Shown here piece by piece: positions 1-6,835 of a DNA stretch of 8,807 nt. The position numbers and the translations under genes were made by a program. This stretch comes from Acidobacteriota bacterium. Lineage in GTDB: Bacteria > Acidobacteriota > UBA6911. Position 1 is the first letter of the stretch. Every line of letters starts with the position of its first letter. The DNA lies in contig JAHFUH010000192.1 of assembly GCA_023265215.1 (NCBI GenBank), positions 1 to 8,807 of the forward strand, in the 5' to 3' direction. A model generated the notes under the pieces. That model saw nothing but the letters and a program-made list of their open reading frames with translations, had not been told where the DNA came from and made no database searches.

Positions 1-2475
1 CGACTTGAAATTGACGGCGTCATTAACATCAAGTCCGAACTCTCCTAATCGCCATACACCTTTTAGCAGATTGCCTGAAAGAGACGATTGGAATTCAACT
101 TTGTTCAAACGTGCCAGTGAGCAGACCTTCTCGATATTTGCCGAGATAAGATCTCTCCCGGTCTGCTGAACAATCACCAGCTCCGCATCCAACAACCGCT
201 TGGAATTGATGTTCTTTTCAGCTCGCAGGGACCGGATGCTTCCAATCAGTTCCATCACGTCCTGCATCTGCTGAGCAGCCTCCGGGAATTCCCTGGCTTT
301 TTTAAAAACCGGAAAATCCTGAATCATGATGGAATCACCCCGGTGAGGAATTTTCTGCCAGATTTCCTCCGTAATGAACGGCATAAACGGATGAAGCATG
401 CGCAGGGAATAATCCATCGTGTGAATGAGCACTTGAACCCTATTTTTTCTCTCCTGGTCCGGAACCGGCGAACCGGTCAAAATCGGCTTTACCAGCTCAA
501 TATACCAGTCGCAAACCTCGTGCCATATGAACTGATAGATCAGCGCTGAAGCCTCGTGAAAACGGAATTTATCCAATGCCTCGGAAATTTCTTGAGAAAC
601 CTGATTCAACCTGTGCAGGACCCATAAATCTTCCAGCGGAACTTCCTTCTTTCCGATCAGCTCGTCAATTTCTTCGGGCTCAACTGCGTCATCTCCATCT
701 CTTAAATTCATTAGCACAAATCTGACGGCATTCCAGACTTTATTGGCGAAGGCGCTGTAGCCTTTCATGCGATCCGAAGAAAAAGGAATATCGGTTCCGG
801 GGACTGCCATTGAAGAAAGCGTAAAGCGGACCGCATCCGCGCCATATTCATCAATCAGCGGTAGGGGTTCAATGATATTGCCGCGCGTTTTGCTCATTTT
901 CTTGCCTTCGGCGTCTCGAACTATTCCATTTATGTGCACCTGTTTAAATGGAATATTGCCGCCGGCAAATTTAATGCCCATCATTATCATTCGAGCCACC
1001 CAGAAAAAGATTATGTCAGGCCCGGTGATCAGGACGTCGGTAGGATAAAAAGCTTTGAGATCTGCCGTCTCTTCAGGCCAGCCCAGCGTTGAAAAAGGCC
1101 ATAGAGCTGAGCTGAACCAGGTGTCCAGGATATCGCTTTCCTCCCGCAGAGGGCCGCCGCAACGAGTGCAACCGGTTGGTGTGGTTCTTGATACAATGAT
1201 CTCTCCGCACGAATCACAGTACCAGGCAGGAATTCGATGCCCCCACCAAAGTTGGCGCGAAATGCACCAGTCATGGATGTTATACATCCATTCAAAATAT
1301 CGTTTTTTGAAGCTATCCGGAACGAACTGTAGCGTACCGTTTTCCACCACATCTATTGCGGGCTTTGCCAGAGTATCGACTTTCAAATACCACTGGATGG
1401 AAACCTTTGGCTCCACAACCGTGGTGCATCGGTCGCATTGGCCCACATTGTGTTCGTAATCGTCGACTTTTTCGAGATATCCTTCAGCGGTTAGCCTCTC
1501 AACCAGCTTCCTCCGGCAAACGAATCGATCCATTCCATGGAAGGGTCCCGCTGATTCCGTCATGTGACCGCTCTCGTCAATGACTGTTATTTTCGGCAAG
1601 TTATGCCGGATGCCTGCTTCATAGTCGTTTGGATCATGAGCAGGAGTAACCTTAACGACGCCTGTGCCGAATTCACGATCGACAAAACTATCGGCGATAA
1701 CCGGGATCTCGCGTTGAAGAACCGGCAAAAGAACCGTCTTGCCAACCAAATGCCGGTATCTCGGATCATCCGGATGGACGGCGACGGCTGTGTCTCCCAG
1801 CATAGTTTCCGGACGGGTTGTTGCAACTGTTACGAATTCAGAGCTGTTGATGATCGGGTATTTGATATGCCAGAGCTTGCCGCTTTTTGCCTGATAAACC
1901 ACTTCAAGATCAGAAATGGCCGTCTTGCAGCGAGGGCACCAATTGACTATATATTCTCCCCGATAAATGAGCCCCTCCTCGTATAGCCGGACGAAAACCT
2001 CGACCACTGCCCTCGACATCTGCGCATCCATCGTGAAGCGTTCCCGCTCCCAATCGCAGGACACTCCCATTCGCCGCATCTGGTTGAGAATCGTTCCGCC
2101 GCTTGATTTTTTCCATTCCCAGGCAGTTTTAAGGAATTCCTCACGTCCCAGGTCAAATCGGTTTTTGTTTTCCTTTTCCAACTGCTTGTCCAAAACGTAA
2201 TGGACTGCGATACTTGCATGGTCGGTTCCAGGAAGCCACAGGGTATTGAACCCGCTCATTCGTTTCCATCGGACCAGAATATCGTGCAATGTGTGCTGCA
2301 GCGCATGTCCCATGTGAAGAGAGCCCGTGACATTCGGAGGGGGAATGACAATCGAAAATCGAGGTTTCTTTGAAGCGTTGTCTGCGTGGAAATATCCCTG
2401 GTCTTCCCAGAAGCGGTACCATTTCTGCTCGAATTCGATCGGAGCGAAAGACTTAGCCAGCGGTTCTCTGGTCAT
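1..2475 (-). CDS. valS: Valine--tRNA ligase (valyl-tRNA synthetase), C-terminus outside window
   Basis: Cytoplasmic class I synthetase that charges tRNA-Val with valine using ATP. I translated all 825 codons in the window and found no stop or frameshift. The HIGH motif is HMGH at residues 54-57, inside PPNVTGSLHMGHAL. The CP1 editing domain, which hydrolyses mischarged Thr-tRNA, shows TTRPETMLGDTAVAV from about residue 219 and GTGVVKVTPAHDPNDY further on. KMSKT is at 526-530, followed by the anticodon-binding helical domain. Four CxxC pairs (C180/C183, C347/C350, C420/C423, C436/C439) look like two zinc ribbons. Family members run about 880-950 residues, so only the C-terminal coiled-coil arm should be missing. 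The ATG at 2475 has a GAGG 10 bases upstream. The gene lies 218 bases after the response-regulator gene and probably has its own promoter. Identity is secure. Confidence 0.98.
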   Translation of the reverse strand, partial: MTREPLAKSFAPIEFEQKWYRFWEDQGYFHADNASKKPRFSIVIPPPNVTGSLHMGHALQHTLHDILVRWKRMSGFNTLWLPGTDHASIAVHYVLDKQLEKENKNRFDLGREEFLKTAWEWKKSSGGTILNQMRRMGVSCDWERERFTMDAQMSRAVVEVFVRLYEEGLIYRGEYIVNWCPRCKTAISDLEVVYQAKSGKLWHIKYPIINSSEFVTVATTRPETMLGDTAVAVHPDDPRYRHLVGKTVLLPVLQREIPVIADSFVDREFGTGVVKVTPAHDPNDYEAGIRHNLPKITVIDESGHMTESAGPFHGMDRFVCRRKLVERLTAEGYLEKVDDYEHNVGQCDRCTTVVEPKVSIQWYLKVDTLAKPAIDVVENGTLQFVPDSFKKRYFEWMYNIHDWCISRQLWWGHRIPAWYCDSCGEIIVSRTTPTGCTRCGGPLREESDILDTWFSSALWPFSTLGWPEETADLKAFYPTDVLITGPDIIFFWVARMIMMGIKFAGGNIPFKQVHINGIVRDAEGKKMSKTRGNIIEPLPLIDEYGADAVRFTLSSMAVPGTDIPFSSDRMKGYSAFANKVWNAVRFVLMNLRDGDDAVEPEEIDELIGKKEVPLEDLWVLHRLNQVSQEISEALDKFRFHEASALIYQFIWHEVCDWYIELVKPILTGSPVPDQERKNRVQVLIHTMDYSLRMLHPFMPFITEEIWQKIPHRGDSIMIQDFPVFKKAREFPEAAQQMQDVMELIGSIRSLRAEKNINSKRLLDAELVIVQQTGRDLISANIEKVCSLARLNKVEFQSSLSGNLLKGVWRLGEFGLDVNDAVNFKS

Positions 2476-2521
2476 TGGGAAAAAGCCTCATTTTTAAAGA
2501 AAAAACGGCGATGGAACCTGG

Positions 2522-2551
2522 AATTCTATTCGAATTCATGGTGTTAGTCTA
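2522..2551 (-). promoter_or_regulatory. Possible sigma70-type promoter for valS
   Basis: Reading the minus strand, TAGACT (2551-2546) and TAGAAT (2527-2522) are separated by 18 bases and match the -35 and -10 consensus at 4/6 and 5/6 positions. They lie about 45-75 bases before the valS ATG. The -10 overlaps a short palindromic stretch, GAATTC-TATTC-GAATTC (2521-2537), which could fold into a weak AT-rich hairpin. The rest of the 2476-2693 gap shows no convincing terminator for the gene upstream, and I found no T-box GGTGGNACCGCG-type motif that would indicate tRNA-sensing control. An AT-rich sequence can produce such boxes by chance, so this is tentative. Confidence 0.25.
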
Positions 2552-2630
2552 GTTCTAGTTCAGGTCTGGGTTGCCGTAAACAGGAATGCAAATTGGAGGC
2601 TTGGAAGTTTTGAGTCTTCGATTTGTTTAC

Positions 2631-2654
2631 ACCAAGACACCAAGAAACAAAGAC
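2631..2654. repeat. Three imperfect tandem octamers (ACCAAGAC type)
   Basis: On the plus strand three consecutive 8-base units are visible: ACCAAGAC (2631-2638), ACCAAGAA (2639-2646) and ACAAAGAC (2647-2654). On the transcribed strand this reads as a TTGGTGTCTTGGTGT-like run. It lies in the gap between the response-regulator stop (2694) and the valS start. The octamer phrase resembles intergenic filler I recall from several environmental bacterial genomes, but I cannot confirm that here. No function can be assigned; it could be a decayed minisatellite. Confidence 0.5.
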
Positions 2655-2693
2655 CAAAATGAAGAAGAAAGATTGGCTCCGATTCTCTCCGAG

Positions 2694-3455
2694 TTATTCG
2701 CGCTTGTTCCGTTCCTCAAGAGTGCGACGTATTATAACTTCTGAAAGCTCCGGTACAACTTCCCATGCCACCTCGCGGACGACGTCCGTTGACATCCTTC
2801 GGACAACTCTGGATACGATATCATCGATCATCGCTTCCGAAACGCGGATCTCCGGCTGCGGCGATACACTTTCGGTTGGACTTTCCGGAATAGGCTGGAC
2901 TCTTCCGCCAGTCCTCTTCTGGGCAGCGGAAAGGATTTCCGGATCAAAAAGATCGAGCACTCTTTCAGATCCGAGGAAAGATGACCAGGAACCATGGCTT
3001 ACGAAATTTCGGCCCCTGACTGGCGCTGACTCAGTCCGGATGTCCGGAGCCTCCGCAGTCTCTTCAAAAGCCTGCCCGGAAGTGTCGTTCTTTTTTATTA
3101 AGCGGTAAACTGTCTGGATAAGCTCTGATGTGTCAAAAGGTTTAGTCAAATAGCCGTCGCACTTTACACGCGCAGCCTCCGCCTCATCAAAAGGCTCAAA
3201 GGTACCTACAAGCAGAATTACGGGCGTATCCCTGAGCTCGGGATCTTGTTTTATATGTGCACAGACTTCATACCCGTTGCAGCCCGGCATAAAAACATCA
3301 GCAAGCACAATATCCGGCTTAAAGGCTCTCACCTCATCCAAAGCGGCATCACCGCCGGACACCGATTGAATTACTGCATCTTCACTGCTGAAAGCCAAGC
3401 CTACGATCTTTTGAATGGTCACGCTGTCATCGGCTACAAAAAGTTTTATAGTCAT
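2694..3455 (-). CDS. Response regulator: receiver domain plus helical C-terminal module, no DNA-binding domain
   Basis: A 253-residue soluble protein. Residues 1-122 form a CheY-like receiver: acidic pocket D9/D10, phosphoacceptor D53 (DIVLADVFMPG), switch aromatic Y102 and conserved lysine K105 (GYLTKPF). The usual Thr/Ser at the end of beta-4 is V83 in register (PVILLVGTFEPFD), with a Thr only at 85, so phosphorylation signalling may be altered. Residues about 125-203 look like a flexible linker rich in Ser, Pro and Glu. Residues about 205-250 are predicted helical, with MIDDIVSRVVRRMS followed by DVVREVAWEVVPELSEVII. There is no helix-turn-helix or enzyme domain, so the output is probably protein-protein contact. 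No histidine kinase is in the window. The ATG at 3455 lies 7 bases after the stop of the BamD-like gene, implying cotranscription and translational coupling. The receiver call is firm; the role is unknown. Confidence 0.9.
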   Translation of the reverse strand: MTIKLFVADDSVTIQKIVGLAFSSEDAVIQSVSGGDAALDEVRAFKPDIVLADVFMPGCNGYEVCAHIKQDPELRDTPVILLVGTFEPFDEAEAARVKCDGYLTKPFDTSELIQTVYRLIKKNDTSGQAFEETAEAPDIRTESAPVRGRNFVSHGSWSSFLGSERVLDLFDPEILSAAQKRTGGRVQPIPESPTESVSPQPEIRVSEAMIDDIVSRVVRRMSTDVVREVAWEVVPELSEVIIRRTLEERNKRE

Positions 3456-3462
3456 GATGGGC

Positions 3463-4614
3463 TCACTCGCTTTTCTTGCTGCCTTGCCTCTTGTTTTTAA
3501 TGACTGCCTTCTTTTTGGTTACGTTGTTCTGTTGGGGGTTTTCAGAGTCAGTCCCCAAAACCGTAGAAACCTCGGTTCTGCCATCGGCACTCTTCCGGAT
3601 AATGGCATTGATACCGGTATCATCACCCTTTTGTCCGCCTTCTCCGCCAGTTCCGCCTGCTGCTTCAGCGGCTTTAATCTTCTCGTCCTTCATTATCTTC
3701 TTGAGTTCTTCGTACTTGTCGGGCGGTCCAGCAAATCCCAACGCCTTACCAAATTCAACAAATGGCTTCCATGGCGAAAAACCTTCCGGCGTCTTTAAAT
3801 GCGACTTGTTGGCGGTTGCAGCATCTTCATCTACCACCGGCAACGGTTTCTTAAGTGCGGTAAGCCGCTGCCTGGCTTCCTCAAAGTGTTTGCTGAACGG
3901 GAATTCGGAAGCGATCTTGCTGTAATAAATTGCCGCCTCATCGGGATTCTCGGTTTTTTCCAACATGCCCGCATACTGGAAATACACATCATCCATGCCG
4001 GAGTAATCATGGTAATTGTCGATAACCTCTTTAAGCCGCCCTTTTGCTCCGACGATATTTTTCTTATCGGCATAAAAGCGCGCTACTCCAATATCCTTAA
4101 GGGCAAGATTTTCCTCAATTTCGGCTTTGTACTGCTTCACGATGGGAACCACTTCGTTATCCGGATATAGTTCCAACAACTTGTTGACATGTTGCAGGGC
4201 TTTGTAGGAATACTGCGGGTCGCGGTCCGGAGCATGCATCAATTTCATGCTTCCCGAGATCATTTTTAGCATTGCATCTACAGCTCTGGGACTGGTGGGA
4301 AAGAAAACGATATAATTCTTGTACTGCTCTTCAGCATTCAGCAGGTTTTCCGTTCCGCCTTCGTCGTAATAGGAATCGGCTATTGCAAAATAGGATTCCG
4401 CCGCCATTTCGCTGTCCGGATATGTGTTGATTAATGTCTGGAAAGTCAGTCTTGCCTTAATATATGAGCTTTTCTTCAAATAATCGGATCCGGTCTCAAA
4501 AAGGGTCTTGTCGGGAGGGACGACGCTTTTCTGAAGTTTTGCGCTTTTTGGAGCGCATCCCCATAACCCCAGAAAAACAAAGCATAAAAGAATGTAACGG
4601 TTTGCAGCTTTCAT
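3463..4614 (-). CDS. bamD: BamD-like outer-membrane assembly lipoprotein with long C-terminal tail
   Basis: Probable periplasm-facing lipoprotein of the BAM complex, which folds beta-barrel proteins into the outer membrane. The N-terminus is a lipoprotein signal: K2 and R6, hydrophobic core from about residue 8 to 18, lipobox LWGC with C20 as the lipidation site (Trp at -2 is uncommon). The body, about residues 37-255, is a series of TPR-like helical pairs typical of BamD/YfiO, for example LKKSSYIKARLTFQTLINTY followed by an AAESYFAIADSYY helix, and later NPDEAAIYYSKIASEFPFS. Escherichia coli BamD has about 245 residues; this one has 383. The extra tail (about 256-383) has a WKPFVEFGKALGF segment, a Gly-rich stretch (319-330) and a Lys-rich end. 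AGGGAG lies 11 bases before the ATG. Rpe ends 40 bases upstream and the response regulator starts 7 bases downstream. A general TPR lipoprotein is the alternative. Confidence 0.85.
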   Translation of the reverse strand: MKAANRYILLCFVFLGLWGCAPKSAKLQKSVVPPDKTLFETGSDYLKKSSYIKARLTFQTLINTYPDSEMAAESYFAIADSYYDEGGTENLLNAEEQYKNYIVFFPTSPRAVDAMLKMISGSMKLMHAPDRDPQYSYKALQHVNKLLELYPDNEVVPIVKQYKAEIEENLALKDIGVARFYADKKNIVGAKGRLKEVIDNYHDYSGMDDVYFQYAGMLEKTENPDEAAIYYSKIASEFPFSKHFEEARQRLTALKKPLPVVDEDAATANKSHLKTPEGFSPWKPFVEFGKALGFAGPPDKYEELKKIMKDEKIKAAEAAGGTGGEGGQKGDDTGINAIIRKSADGRTEVSTVLGTDSENPQQNNVTKKKAVIKNKRQGSKKSE

Positions 4615-4654
4615 TGCTAAATTGTCTCCCTATCTGAAGCCCGAATATACACTG

Positions 4655-5347
4655 CTAGGATGACCTGTGTTTTTCGGCAATCTTCTTCAGATCTCTAACC
4701 GCTTCGGAAGCATCTTTGCCGGACGAAAAAATTGCGGATCCAGCCACAATGATGTCAGCTCCAGCGGTAAGAATGCTATCCAAGTTGTTCGGACCTATGC
4801 CTCCATCCACTTCAATCCTTGTAGGATAGGCATTAGATACGATGGAGTTCTTGAGCCGTCTAATTTTATTTAGTGTTGAGGGGATAAATGTCTGGCCGCC
4901 AAAGCCCGGATTCACAGTCATGATGAGCACATAATCGGCCGACGGCAGTATTTCGTCCAGCAAACTCAAAGAGGTAGCAGGGTTTATCGCTACGCCTCCC
5001 CGAATCCCATTTTCTCTTATGAAATGCAGCGTTCTGTCCAGATGCACGTCCGCTTCAATGTGGACCGACATCCAGTTGGCTCCTGCCTCGATAAACTCGT
5101 CCAGGAGGCGTTCCGGGCACTGGACCATCAGATGTACATCCAGGGGAAGCTTGGTGATTTTGCGAATAGATGAAACAACCGGGGGGCCGATAGTCAGATT
5201 TGGGACAAAATGCCCGTCCATAATATCCAGGTGGAGCACGTCCGCGCCCGCGCTTTCCACCTTTTCAATCTCGCGAGCCAAACGGGCAAAGTCCGCTGAC
5301 AATATTGAAGGTGCTATTTCAATGTTTCGTCCCAATCCCAGCTCCAC
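4655..5347 (-). CDS. rpe: Ribulose-phosphate 3-epimerase
   Basis: Cytoplasmic TIM-barrel metalloenzyme that interconverts D-ribulose 5-phosphate and D-xylulose 5-phosphate in the pentose phosphate pathway. With the GTG at 5347 it has 230 residues, close to the family's usual 215-230. Signatures: APSILSADF (12-20), LHLDIMDGHFVPNLTIGP (38-55), DVHLMV (70-75), MTVNPGFGGQ (143-152), EVDGGI (179-184) and VAGSAIF (201-207). Metal and catalytic residues H39, D41, H72 and D181 are all present. The start is not settled: the GTG has only a weak GGA upstream, while a TTG at 5335 (226 residues) is preceded at 6 bases by AGGTGGAG and puts the N-terminus nearer the family norm. rsmB ends about 100 bases upstream. 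The linkage with def, fmt and rsmB resembles the longer Bacillus cluster that ends in rpe. Confidence 0.97.
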   Translation of the reverse strand: MELGLGRNIEIAPSILSADFARLAREIEKVESAGADVLHLDIMDGHFVPNLTIGPPVVSSIRKITKLPLDVHLMVQCPERLLDEFIEAGANWMSVHIEADVHLDRTLHFIRENGIRGGVAINPATSLSLLDEILPSADYVLIMTVNPGFGGQTFIPSTLNKIRRLKNSIVSNAYPTRIEVDGGIGPNNLDSILTAGADIIVAGSAIFSSGKDASEAVRDLKKIAEKHRSS

Positions 5348-5349
5348 CT
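5342..5349 (-). promoter_or_regulatory. Strong ribosome binding site that bears on the rpe start
   Basis: The minus strand reads AGGTGGAG here, followed by CTGGGA and then TTG at 5335-5333. This is the best Shine-Dalgarno match near rpe and has ideal spacing for the TTG, but it lies on top of the GTG at 5347-5345. If it is used, Rpe starts with MGRNIEIAPSIL. Confidence 0.55.
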
Positions 5350-5447
5350 AACGCATTCCAAAGGTTTTCAGAAGGGTATCACAGCAAAGGCTATACAGCA
5401 ATAACCGCTATGCCTCCCCCCTTGCTGCGCGGTTTTGAATTAAATTT

Positions 5448-6740
5448 TCAAGACCTGCTACCGTTTTGCATTAGCGCCGCAAAGAATCCATCCCACTGTC
5501 GAGAACTTGGGAAAGTTCGCACCATATTGTCGGATCCTGTCCATTTCTCGATTCCTTCGGGATAGGAGGGCTTTATAAGATGAAATTCCGGATTTGCGTT
5601 CAGGAAGGATTCGACAACACATTCATTCTCCTCAGGCTCGGTCGAGCAAGTGGAATAAAGCAGCAAGCCTCCCCGGCGCACAGCTTTCGAGACAGAATCA
5701 AGCATTCTTTTTTGCGTTAGGTTCAGCCTTGCAAATTCCTCAGAGCTGAAGCTCCACTTGATCTCCGGATTTCTCCTCAAAGTTCCCAGACCCGAACAAG
5801 GAACATCGGCCAGCACAGCATCGAAGTTGCGGCGGAACGGGGGATGAAAAGACGCGTCGGCTATCAAAATATCGCTATTTCGTATGGGCAGCGATTTAAG
5901 TGCATGAATCAGAAGGTGTACACGCTTACTTTGGAAATCACTGGCCGTCAGGCGCCCTGAGGCACCACATTTCATGCTTAGGATAGCGGATTTACCTCCA
6001 GGCGCTGCGCAACAGTCCCAAATATCCCATCCTTCCAATGCTCCAAGCAAATGAGGTATGAGCTGCGATGCTTCATCCTGTCGTTGGAGAGTTGATAACC
6101 ACTCGTCTGGTAAATCCAAATCCCGGTTAACCTGAATGTAAGCTCCCGGCACAAGATCCGACGGAGCAATGAGGGGCGTTTCCGTAACATTCCCTGATGC
6201 TCTCAAGGCAATCCGAGGCAGCACATTCAGGGATAGGGCGTACTCCTTTGCGAGACTTTCTCCGAATCGGCCAACCCATCGCTCCCAAAGCCATTGTGGA
6301 AGCGAGACCTGAATCCACGGAGGAGCATTCTGAAATTCATTGTTCTCCCATATACGGGTTCGCGCCAGGCTTCGGAGGATGCCATTGACATAACCATCGA
6401 TTCCCTTCCCCAGTTCCCGTTTTGCTATTTCAACAGCATCGTTCACCAAAGCATGATCGGGAATCCGGTTCAGGTGCCACATCTGGTAGAGGCTCATTCG
6501 GAGCAGGATCCTGGCGCGCGGATCCACTTCGCTCCAGGATCTTGAACTGGCGTCACTGAGAATATAGTCCAGCAATCCCTGCCAGCGGAGACACCCGTAA
6601 ACGATTTCTGTGGTAAGATTTCTGTCCCTTCTCTCCAGTTCCTGCATGCGTTCGGAGTTAATGGCATCGTCACTGAAGATGCGGCGCGACTCGATCTGAA
6701 GCAGCAGCCTGTAGCCAAGCTTGCGCGCTGGAGAAATCAT
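5448..6740 (-). CDS. rsmB: 16S rRNA (cytosine(967)-C(5))-methyltransferase
   Basis: SAM-dependent methyltransferase that forms m5C967 in 16S rRNA (RsmB/Sun/Fmu family), acting in the cytoplasm during 30S maturation. From the ATG at 6740 it has 430 residues, matching E. coli RsmB (429). The N-terminal third is the NusB-like RNA-binding domain, with YGCLRWQGLLDYIL and GYVNGILRSLAR. The C-terminal Rossmann domain carries the SAM loop DCCAAPGGKS (242-251), DVPCSGLGTLRRNPEIKW (from 312, motif VI Cys 315) and YSTCSTEPEENE (catalytic Cys 365). The reading frame stays open up to an ATG at 6809, but that extension runs through the palindromic element and does not resemble the family; the ATG at 6740 is preceded by GGGA at about 8 bases and by the expected ARKLGYRLLLQIE start. 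fmt lies 95 bases upstream. def-fmt-rsmB is a conserved order, as in E. coli. Confidence 0.97.
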   Translation of the reverse strand: MISPARKLGYRLLLQIESRRIFSDDAINSERMQELERRDRNLTTEIVYGCLRWQGLLDYILSDASSRSWSEVDPRARILLRMSLYQMWHLNRIPDHALVNDAVEIAKRELGKGIDGYVNGILRSLARTRIWENNEFQNAPPWIQVSLPQWLWERWVGRFGESLAKEYALSLNVLPRIALRASGNVTETPLIAPSDLVPGAYIQVNRDLDLPDEWLSTLQRQDEASQLIPHLLGALEGWDIWDCCAAPGGKSAILSMKCGASGRLTASDFQSKRVHLLIHALKSLPIRNSDILIADASFHPPFRRNFDAVLADVPCSGLGTLRRNPEIKWSFSSEEFARLNLTQKRMLDSVSKAVRRGGLLLYSTCSTEPEENECVVESFLNANPEFHLIKPSYPEGIEKWTGSDNMVRTFPSSRQWDGFFAALMQNGSRS

Positions 6741-6762
6741 AGATAGATTCCCGTGCAAAAAG

Positions 6763-6833
6763 TAACACGCGGCGTCCCGCCGCATTAGACTCGATGTCTC
6801 AGAAGGCAAAGCATGCGGCGAGATGCCGCGTTA
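6763..6833. repeat. Nested REP-like palindromic element between fmt and rsmB
   Basis: Two arms of 18 bases, CGCGGCGTCCCGCCGCAT (6768-6785) and ATGCGGCGAGATGCCGCG (6813-6830), are inverted copies of each other with 16 of 18 positions complementary; TAA/TTA flanks extend the stem after a 2-base bulge. Each arm is also a palindrome: GCGGCG-TCC-CGCCGC (6769-6783) and GCGGC-GAGAT-GCCGC (6815-6829). The spacer contains a third small hairpin, AGAC-TCGAT-GTCT (6787-6799). The element occupies nearly the whole gap between the fmt stop (6836) and the rsmB start (6740), where the transcript would fold strongly. This is the usual architecture of a REP/BIME-type element made of two inverted palindromic units. 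It has no U-tract on the transcribed strand, so a simple terminator is unlikely; attenuation, mRNA stabilisation or a mobile palindromic repeat are the options. Confidence 0.75.
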
Positions 6834-6835
6834 TT

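Noticed and set aside
1..2475. Possible frameshift in valS
   Set aside because: Codon-by-codon translation of all 825 codons is continuous and matches the family throughout.
2453..2539. A 28-codon minus-strand frame overlapping the valS start
   Set aside because: It has no ribosome binding site and no recognisable content, and it runs out of frame into valS.
2546..2560. Direct repeat TCTAGTTCTAGTTC upstream of valS as an operator
   Set aside because: Only two short units in a low-complexity stretch, easily due to chance.
2476..2693. T-box or other tRNA-sensing leader for valS
   Set aside because: No T-box core motif and no terminator/antiterminator pair are visible in this gap.
2623..4170. 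Long open frames on the plus strand opposite the response regulator and the BamD-like gene (for example 2623-3108 and 3476-3925)
   Set aside because: They lie entirely opposite well-identified minus-strand genes, show no recognisable family, and are antisense shadows.
6741..6809. N-terminal extension of RsmB starting at the ATG at 6809
   Set aside because: The extra 23 residues are translated partly from the palindromic element and do not fit the family, while the ATG at 6740 gives the normal length.
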